NCBI RefSeq assembly: GCF_008831285.2
Contig: NC_045140.1
Location: 24,074,131 to 24,138,130 of the forward strand
DNA length: 64,000 bases
Reading direction: 5' to 3'
Origin: Nymphaea colorata
Lineage: Eukaryota > Streptophyta > Magnoliopsida > Nymphaeales > Nymphaeaceae
The notes below the pieces were generated by a model. That model did not search any database. It was given only the letters and a program-made list of their open reading frames with translations, and had not been told where the DNA came from. The position numbers and the translations under genes are program-made. Below, one piece after another: positions 57,001 through 64,000 of this stretch (its first letter is position 1; each line of letters begins with the position of its first letter).

Positions 57001-58612
57001 AACGTGGCATTTAGTGTCTGCGTGGGAAATTATTGATGCTGAGGTCCAACATGATTACCTCAATCTTGTGAAAATTTTGAGATGAGATGTGTATGCCCAA
57101 AAAGTTGCTTGCGTATACCCTTTATGCAGCGAAAATGCAATATATCTGGATGAGAAAGGGATAAAAATTTTAATGGTTTTCTATAGTTGCTATATTACTC
57201 CAAGAAAAGAAAAGAACAAGGCATACAAGACCTTTTAATAATTTTAGAGGGTGGAGGGGGCGGTGGGGGTTCTTGGCTCATATATATTTTTAATTACGAA
57301 CCTGAGGAACAAATTCTTAGTTAAGAATAAGATGGAACAAAGAAAGAACGAAGACGAAGTCCATGCAATCAAACACAGAAAGTGTTCAATTGTCACGCAT
57401 ATTTGAATTCGTGGCTCCAGCTTCCCGTTATCACTATTTTCATGGAAAAGTAACTTTTCTTTGGCCCGGGTAGATGGTTAGCCTCTCGTTGCCGAATGCT
57501 TCATAAGGCTTCATTTTCTGGATACTGGTGCGTGAAGACCTGTCCTTACAATCGTTCATCTGTCATAGTTAATTAAACTAAAATCTCTAGACCTTTTTTC
57601 TTTCTTGTATGATTTAATCTATAATATCTTTTTATTAAATAATACTAACGTAAAAATAGTTGAACTATTTAATGGAAAGCATTTCTAAATTTCTACATGG
57701 TTGGAATTTTGACCTATCATATTTTAAAATTATGTGCATTTGCTTGGCTAATTCTCGTTGATTTTTTTTTTGTTGAAATACTACTGAAGGTGTGGCTGGG
57801 AGCAAAGGATGTTAAATCCATGAAATTAATGCGGCATCGCCTTGCTGATATGATAAACACCTCCCCACAATACTCATCGCAAGACGATTGCCTGAGATCC
57901 ACCGCCTTTTGCTGTTGTACATTGTCAAAAGTCTGATTTAAGATCTCAAGGGATTCATGTCGAGATTAGTTTAAATTTCAGGTAATCGAACCCCCCTCAT
58001 GTTTCGCTTCAACTGATGCCTGGCGAGGGAAATCATTCGTGATTTGCTTCTGAAGCATATTCTTTATAGCTCGTTTTGGTATAATTTACTTGATGTAAGC
58101 TGAAATTTCATATCCACTACCTAATGCGCATCATTAGCTGATTAAACATAGCAAAAACTGATAAAACATGGTCGACTATAATCTCATGAGAGCTACTAGT
58201 TTGGATCTAGTTAACCAAGAGAATTTTTGAAGTGAAAGAAAAAATGAAACGACTAAACGAACCAAGACAGAAAACAATTTATTGCTCCAACTTTCTACCG
58301 ATATAAATCTTAAATTTGATTTAATATTCCATTAGTTTAAACGTTTTATTTTATTTTTGTTAAAAGTAAAAAAGACGGAGACGGAACGATCCTCGGTTCG
58401 GCACCATCGATCCCGAGTGCAATTCTGCGAAACCGCGTCCGCTCTAACTCAAAATGAAGAGGCCCAAAATTGAGTGGGAATTTCCTTTCATCCTGAAACA
58501 CCGTTGCACCGGGTCTGCCCTCGTCGTCATAATCCGCATCCCGTGTCCCGCACTCCCGCTATCCGCATAAAGAAGAACCAATGAAAGGACCCAAGTTGCC
58601 CGAACGTCATCT
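57001..58612. other. Spacer between DCL3 and PSRP6
   Basis: Mostly AT-rich noncoding DNA. A stretch at about 57790-57930 reads VWLGAKDVKSMKLMRHRLADM after a possible acceptor (ACTGAAG), but no gene could be assembled. From about 58370 the sequence becomes GC-richer, probably the PSRP6 promoter. Confidence 0.45.
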
Positions 58613-58640
58613 CAGAGAGAGAGAGAGATAGAGAGACAGA
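58613..58640 (+). promoter_or_regulatory. GA-rich leader of PSRP6
   Basis: GAGAGAGAGAGATAGAGAGACAGAG lies directly before the PSRP6 ATG. GA/CT-rich leaders are common in plant genes; no specific factor can be named. Confidence 0.4.
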
Positions 58641-58643
58641 GTC

Positions 58644-58967
58644 ATGGCGTCCTCATTGTTGGCGTCAAGTTTCATCCCAAAGAACCTCGTTAGCATCTCT
58701 ACTTCGAAGGGAGGGCAAACTGTGGGAGAGAAGGTGATGGTGGTGGAATGTTCCTCCAGGCCGCAGAAGAAAGCAACTAAGCATCACATGAAGACGAGGC
58801 CGAGGAAGACTCAGCCTTGGGATATCAAACGAGGTCCCACCGTCTACGCGCCGCTGCCTCCCCTCCTCCCGGACTGGTCCCTCGATCCATCCACTTCCTC
58901 GCTTGAAGCCCAGGGCGGAGCTTCGCCGGTGGAAGCAGCAGCTTCTTTTGCTGCTCCAATTCCGTAA
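58644..58967 (+). CDS. PSRP6: Plastid-specific 50S ribosomal protein 6 (intronless)
   Basis: A 107-residue protein and a plant-specific subunit (cL38) of the chloroplast 50S ribosome, made in the cytosol and imported. Residues 1-34 are Ser-rich with a hydroxylated, basic character (MASSLLASSFIPKNLVSIST), as expected for a transit peptide. The mature region begins near VVECSSRPQKKATKHH and contains TRPRKTQPWDIKRGPTVYAP and PLLPDW, the family core as I remember it from Arabidopsis. The tail, from about residue 80, is Ala/Ser-rich and poorly conserved. The length is typical. It is one exon, on the same strand as DCL3 and 2 kb downstream, with its own GC-rich upstream region. Confidence 0.93.
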   Translation: MASSLLASSFIPKNLVSISTSKGGQTVGEKVMVVECSSRPQKKATKHHMKTRPRKTQPWDIKRGPTVYAPLPPLLPDWSLDPSTSSLEAQGGASPVEAAASFAAPIP

Positions 58968-60319
58968 TCTGCAACCTTTGCTTGCCTCCGAGAATATGCT
59001 TGTGTTTCCTTCTTATTACCCCTCTTTCTTCTGTTATATTATTCTAAGAAACATGGTTGTCCTTTTTCTCTTCGACTGAATCGTCTGCTATTGTGGTGGG
59101 TAGCCTCCAACTGGTTGCATGTTTCCGTTTACTCAGTGGGCAAACGCTAGAAATTTGGTTCAATTGAACAGAGAGTCTGCTATGTTTCTCAACTATGCAT
59201 TCATAAGAAATGGTGCGAAATTAACTGCATTCGCTGATGGAATGTAGGGCATTTTCTTTTATACGAGTAAGCTGTGATTCAGGTGACTCCTGTAACGGGG
59301 ATGCAGCAGGTTGTTGAACCCTCACTTTTTTATAATGTTTTTGTTTCAATATGTTGCCTTTCATCAGGAGCTCTTGTTGGCTTGCCTCGAGTTGAAACAG
59401 GTCGGTATCTAAACACTGCAGGCATCTTCACAGTTGTTGGTAGATGTTTGCAGGAGAGAAAGAAAGAAGCTTCGTTATGACGTTTTCTGATAGTGCCTTG
59501 TAATGTCTCAGTTACCACATTCAAAGATCTCAAATATTCTTCTGGTAAAAACCTTTGAAGTTTCTCTGTCCGCACAAAAAGTAGAGTCGGATGCATTCCG
59601 TGTTTACTCGATCGTCCGACCTCCAGTATTCTTAGATGTCTCAGATCCAAACAGGTTATATCCCTAAACTAAACTATGTGAGCTATTTCTTCCGAGTTTT
59701 GCGGGTAAGCAAATTGAGCTCGTGCAATAGAATCTTTCGAAACCTTCTCTACAAATTGCGCTACTGCAAGTCGCCTTCATGACTTGAGAACCATCGGAAT
59801 CCAATTAAAGAATCGAATGCAACTTAGCAGTTAATACTGACACCGTAGCGGCTTCCTTTGGTGCAATATAATAAGCAGTGGCTGGCTTAAAGCATTTATT
59901 TACCTTGTCAACAAGCTTTCATGGTCGCTTGACCACAATATCTGCGTCCATCTTCCTCCCTTTTTCTTTGTATTTACCCCATGATGGCTTCTGGAAACCT
60001 CTTTCAAGATGTGAATACTCAAAAGGTGGCAATCGTGTCAGTAGAAATGCATTGCCGCCCGAGACACCCACAGCTGGAAGATGTAAAAATAGTCAAGAGT
60101 GGTATTTGACTCTTTAGAAAATACCCGTGGCAGATTCTCCGAGGAGTTTTTTAACTTCACAGGGGTGCGTAGTTAGGTCCAAAGAGGTTTGCTTTCAGTA
60201 ATTAAAATACCTCTCCTTGTAACATAAAGAATGGACTTAACATCCTAATTTCTCGCCAAGAAATTGTATCGTGTTCTCACAGGTCGTGTTTCCATTGTAA
60301 GTATCACATTTCCATTGTG
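58968..60319. other. Downstream of PSRP6
   Basis: PSRP6 3' UTR followed by noncoding DNA. A plus-strand piece at 59370-59480 (GALVGLPRVETGRYLNTAGIF, then a stop) follows a possible acceptor and looks coding, but I do not recognise it. Nothing else is supportable. Confidence 0.4.
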
Positions 60320-60439
60320 GATTATTTTGAATGTGTTTTCAGTTGTCTAAGTTCCTCACGGTCGTTTCTCGCCATGCTATGTTTAACGTCCAACCACTGT
60401 TTTTCTCATCCCTTCACGCATTGTTCCTTTCGCCCTCCC

Positions 60440-60812
60440 AAGTTGCAATGCTTCAACGACTGGTTTATCTCCCATGGCCACTTTGCTCTTTGCATAATGG
60501 TAGAGACGCTGACGAGCATGAACTAAAATACGAAAAGAAGCATTCATTCCGTAGTTTTCAAGGCAAACCAAGCAATTGGTAAAGCAGGCCGAGCAAGCTG
60601 AACTTGATGGGCTCAAAATTTTTGGCTTCTTCAATTTTCATATACAGTGGATGCTACAGAAAGTTCAGGGAATCCTCAAGTTTCGGATCCTTATCCACTT
60701 CTTAAAACTCTTTACAGGATACAGCAAGATGCCCAACTTTGAACAGATGTTCACCAAGTTCTTCTTGACTATAGAACAGGACAACTCCAATAACCGCCTT
60801 GGCTATGGATAA
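60440..60812 (+). pseudogene. Degenerate inverted copy of ITPK (3' part)
   Basis: The last segment, after a CTTTACAG acceptor (about 60710-60717), encodes GYSKMPNFEQMFTKFFLTIE and ends GYG with TAA at 60810-60812. It is clearly related to the last exon of the minus-strand ITPK (GFGKMPDYEQIFTEFFLSL, ending GYG). Upstream pieces resemble earlier ITPK motifs in broken frames: HGHFALCIMVETL (about 60470-60510; compare HGGVLFKVYVVGETV) and GLKIFGFFNFHI (about 60608-60645; compare GLRLFNFDVI). Homology to the true gene's 3' UTR continues to about 60925. Stops and frame changes make this a pseudogene. Confidence 0.7.
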
Positions 60813-60929
60813 TTTGTTGAAAGGTCAACCATGTTACCTGCTTTTGCTCTAATAGGACATGGGGCTTTTCGCTGACTTTGAAGGTATGATTGAAGTTCGA
60901 GGAAGAGTGCTTTCATTTTTGGAGGGCAA

Positions 60930-62000
60930 AGAACCGCCAAGGGTGGCCTCCGCTCCAAAAGAACCGACGAAGAATGAGATCTACCGTGCAAAGAATGGGA
61001 GCGGTAGGCTTATATAGGGCAAGAGCATGCATGGAGATGGAAGCCACGTAGAATTTGGCCAAAGTGATCATGCCTGAATAAAAAGTAGCTTGTTCTGTCT
61101 ACCTTAAAGACGGACCAACATGCGCTGCTCAATGGAGTCCCCAAAAGAAAACAATGTGAGGAAAGGGGAGATGAGAATACCATGATAATCAAAAGAAAAA
61201 CTAGAAGACTTAGCAGCCAAAGCAAGTCTCAGCAAAAAGGCCAGTAACCAGGTTGACATGAAGGACAAAAGGCTGACACTTGATAGGGTTGATGGAAAAA
61301 CCAAAAGCAAACTCAAAAACCTTAAACAAAAGCCAGGTCCTAACAATCTGTTGTTGAAAAGCAATACCAAAGACAACGAAGTCGTCAACAAATTGGAAAA
61401 CGGAAAATGCAGATGATTAGGCAGAAGAAGACCCTAGAGAAAGACTAACTGAATAACCAAGCAAAATGAGAAGCAAGCCCCTGCTACAAGGTTAAAGAGA
61501 AAAGGAGAAAGAGGATGCAACAAGGTTAAAGGGAAAGGGAGAGAGAGGACAACCCTGACACAAACCATCTAAATGAAAAGAATTCGCCAAGTCAATCGTT
61601 GACAAAAATGGTAAGCAAAGCAGCTTTGATAACAAGAGCCTGAATCCAACCACGAAAGTTAAAGGTCAAACCCCATACTGCAAAGAATGTGGAAAAAAAA
61701 AATCTCAATTGATAGAATCAAAAGCCTTAATAATATCCATCCTGAGGATGAAAAAGGGGAAATGAAAAGAAAGAAAAAAAAAGGGAAGACTGCACCATGC
61801 AGACAACGACCAAGAGCGAGGCTAGCTTTTTATGGTTTAGTTAAGATATAAAGAGACTATGGCACGAGACAAGAAGCTTGACAATAATCTTACAAAAGAT
61901 GCCAAGGATGGAGGTTAGCCAAAAATCCCTCGCATCTAAAGGATGAAGAGATCAGGACACAAACGACTTGATTAGAGTGAAGAACGTCTCCATGACAGTA
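60930..62000 (-). pseudogene. Decayed LINE (L1-type) reverse transcriptase
   Basis: Minus-strand fragments in RT order, high to low coordinate: YKIIVKLLVS-like and CLHGA-type sequence (61800-61900); DIIKAFDSI with the first catalytic Asp (about 61710-61740); LDGLCQGCPLS (about 61540-61580); QFVDDFVVFG with the FVDD catalytic box at 61378-61392; then FGFSINPIKCQPF (about 61270-61310). Several frameshifts and stops separate them. Together they match the palm domain of plant non-LTR retrotransposons. No endonuclease domain and no poly-A tail were identified. Confidence 0.8.
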
Positions 62001-62464
62001 AAAAATGTCACGTTGCCAACCATGCTCCCAAATTCGAAAGGGCAAGCATTCACATGCACACGCTAATACTGCCGATTGAACATGCTCGAGAGCCAAGACT
62101 ACGGCCATAAACCATCATTTTTTCATCATCACACTATCTTTACAAGTATTTATTGAAAACTTGAACGTTTACGGCCCGATGTTTGTGCAGATGAAGGCCG
62201 GAAAAAAGGGCATTCCCAAAAGCAGAACAGCGGCCAAAAAAAGGGCATTCCCGAGAGCAGAACAGCGGCCAATCGGGCAACCATCGACGAAATGGATCAA
62301 AACATCAAAAGCCAGCACATCACCAATTTGCAACTTGTGAAACAGAAGGCCTTATGTGAACTACGAGCACCTACTATGTACATGTCCACGTAAGCTTTAT
62401 GTATTGATGTTAGCTTAGGCGACCAGACCTTCGCATGCATACTTAGCATCAAACTGTTGCCTCC

Positions 62465-62710
62465 GAAAATGAAAGCAGCCTTCCTCGAACTTCAATCATG
62501 AACATACCTTCAAAGTCGGCGAAAAGCCCCATGCCCTGATTAGAGCAAGCAGGTAACATGATTGACCTTTAACCAATCATCCGTAGCCAAGGAGGCTCTT
62601 TTTGGACTTGCCCTGTCGTAGACTCAAGAAGAACTCGGTGAATATCTGCTCATAGTCGGGCATCTTGCCAAATCCTGAAAAGAACTAACAAAGTGGATAA
62701 GGATCCAGAA
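62465..62710. repeat. Arm of an inverted repeat (partner about 60680-60925)
   Basis: The last ITPK exon, its acceptor region and 3' UTR recur in opposite orientation at about 60680-60925. Intron and UTR sequence are shared as well as the exon, so the copy was made at the DNA level. The arms enclose about 1.5 kb, mostly the LINE relic. Confidence 0.8.
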
Positions 62711-64000
62711 ATTATTTTTCCATCTGCTCTCTTCCCACTCCATTCCCTCAATGAATGTTGACAAATCATTTACCCCAAATGAAGAAATGAAATCAGAATA
62801 GACCACTGATCACAAAACTACAAGCCAAAAGGAAAACAGTCAGCAATCCAGGGTGAAATACTAAATGGAGTTTATTTTAACCATAACACAGAAAAATTAA
62901 AAAATAAGCCAGTGCGTGATAAAGAGTCTCACCAATTTAAATACCTCCGATTTCTTTCCTAATGCTACTACCCATATCTTCCGTTCCTCACTCCCCACTC
63001 TACTTCATAAGATCTTCCCCACTCCTAACAGAAAAAGCAAAATCAAAACAATCGGGGTTTCTAACCACCAATTCAATGCTTACATCACTATACTCCCAAA
63101 ATACAGGAAATTGGTCCTCAAATTGGCAAATAATCTAACAAGAGCTGGACAAACATGGAACCATCACAGGGGCCGATGGCCAAAACCGTCATAGGATACA
63201 GTTGATTCGCTGCTTGAAATAACACACACACACACACACATACACACACAAAACTTGAAACACTTCTTTGCTTTCCACATAAAAGCAAACAGTTGAATCG
63301 TTGTAAGACGCTATCCGGTTGATACTTTACAAGCCCATTTTCGGATATGATTTCCTATGGTCAAATAGAACCTCACACACTCTTTTTGCGCTTAAAAATA
63401 AGGAACAATTTTAAACCATCTTTATAACGTCTTCAATTTGGAAACAATAAATTTATAATTTGAAAATATGTACATAATACAACTCAAAAGGACAAAAAAA
63501 ATTAGTTTTTAACATCATTTCATAAGAACAAAAAGTGCACAAACTAAAAATTGCACCAACATGCATGTCAAGTAAGTTGCTCAGTCAAAGTACCATGCTG
63601 TAAATATATAAGATTTCCTACACCAAACTATTCTTTGTTGCCCGAACATGGTAACAATCTCAAAAACTAATGACTCTGCAACTTGATTGGGATATGGGAT
63701 GACAATTAAAAGATTAATTATCTTGTAACTCATTCCTTTAATAAAGGGAATGGGTGGAAAAGAACCATCATTATATACTCATTATTCATGTAAATCTGAG
63801 GTTTTCATGTCAAAATAAACTTTGAGGCATACCGGGGAAGTAGTTAATATCAATAACATAGAAGCTGTTTCTGGAACCATGCTCTCGGATTATGTCAATA
63901 TTGAATAGCTGAAGGCCCTGTAAAAAGGAAGGTAAGCTATGCATTCCAGTAAAATAACTGTTTACAGTAATGACACTACATGAAATACTTACCAACCGTA
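62577..64000 (-). CDS. ITPK: Inositol-tetrakisphosphate 1-kinase, C-terminal exons (partial)
   Basis: Enzyme of soluble inositol phosphate metabolism: it phosphorylates InsP3/InsP4 (and InsP6 in some plant members) on the way to phytate and signalling forms. Three 3' exons are visible: 64000-63993 (fragment, RLG end), 63917-63833 and 62674-62577, with stop TGA at 62579-62577. The coding reads GLQLFNIDIIREHGSRNSFY, then VIDINYFP-GFGKMPDYEQIF. The IDINYFP motif carries the acidic/Asn metal-binding residues of the ATP-grasp fold. Junctions are GT-AG and in phase. The gene continues beyond the right edge. The intron 63832-62675 contains AT-rich sequence and a (CA)n tract near 63223-63248. The exact paralogue cannot be told. 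Confidence 0.88.

Noticed and set aside
60320-60634. Protein-coding genes in overlapping plus and minus frames at 60317-60634
   Set aside because: The plus-strand content is explained by a broken ITPK copy; the minus frames are shadows.
1-64000. tRNA, rRNA, CRISPR or bacterial-type operon features
   Set aside because: None seen. The gene structure is eukaryotic throughout, and no cloverleaf or regularly spaced repeat array was found by eye.

Overview
This is nuclear DNA from a flowering plant. The evidence is plant-type TOR, DICER-LIKE 3 and a nucleus-encoded plastid ribosomal protein (PSRP6), GT-AG introns of up to 9.6 kb, an AT-rich background, long TA and TG microsatellites, and many hAT transposons. 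The species cannot be fixed from the window.

Layout. (1) About 1-25,318, minus strand: the 5' third of TOR, 15 coding exons for 758 residues of the N-terminal HEAT-repeat region. The gene runs off the left edge. Its introns hold much of the repetitive DNA. The last visible intron (before position 6012) carries a degenerate hAT element (1778-5422), into which a second hAT carrying the first exon of an OEP24 gene has inserted (4362-5303). Intron 10 (18241-8626) holds a set of nested hAT elements at least four levels deep (9334-17631). (2) 25,319-33,136: the spacer between the divergent TOR and DCL3 genes, with a PIF/Harbinger-like element (26327-28395), smaller MITE-like sequences and a tandem repeat. 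(3) 33,137-56,598, plus strand: a complete DCL3 gene. I reconstructed 27 coding exons, all phase-consistent, giving 1671 residues with helicase, DUF283, PAZ, two RNase III and two dsRNA-binding domains. The last two exons are tandemly duplicated just downstream (about 56671-57000). (4) 58,644-58,967, plus strand: intronless PSRP6. (5) 60,300-64,000: the 3' end of an inositol-tetrakisphosphate 1-kinase gene (ITPK, minus strand, running off the right edge). Facing it is a degenerate inverted ITPK copy (about 60440-60812, plus), and a decayed LINE reverse transcriptase lies between them.

The genes are not one pathway. TOR is the nutrient- and energy-sensing kinase, DCL3 makes 24-nt siRNAs for RNA-directed DNA methylation, PSRP6 belongs to the plastid 50S ribosome, and ITPK acts in inositol phosphate synthesis. 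The common theme is transposon activity: three hAT families (labelled X, Y and Z here by their ends) sit in introns of TOR, and family X also in DCL3, the gene for part of the machinery that silences transposons.

Exon borders come from reading splice sites, phase and remembered Arabidopsis proteins. No alignment or expression data were used.
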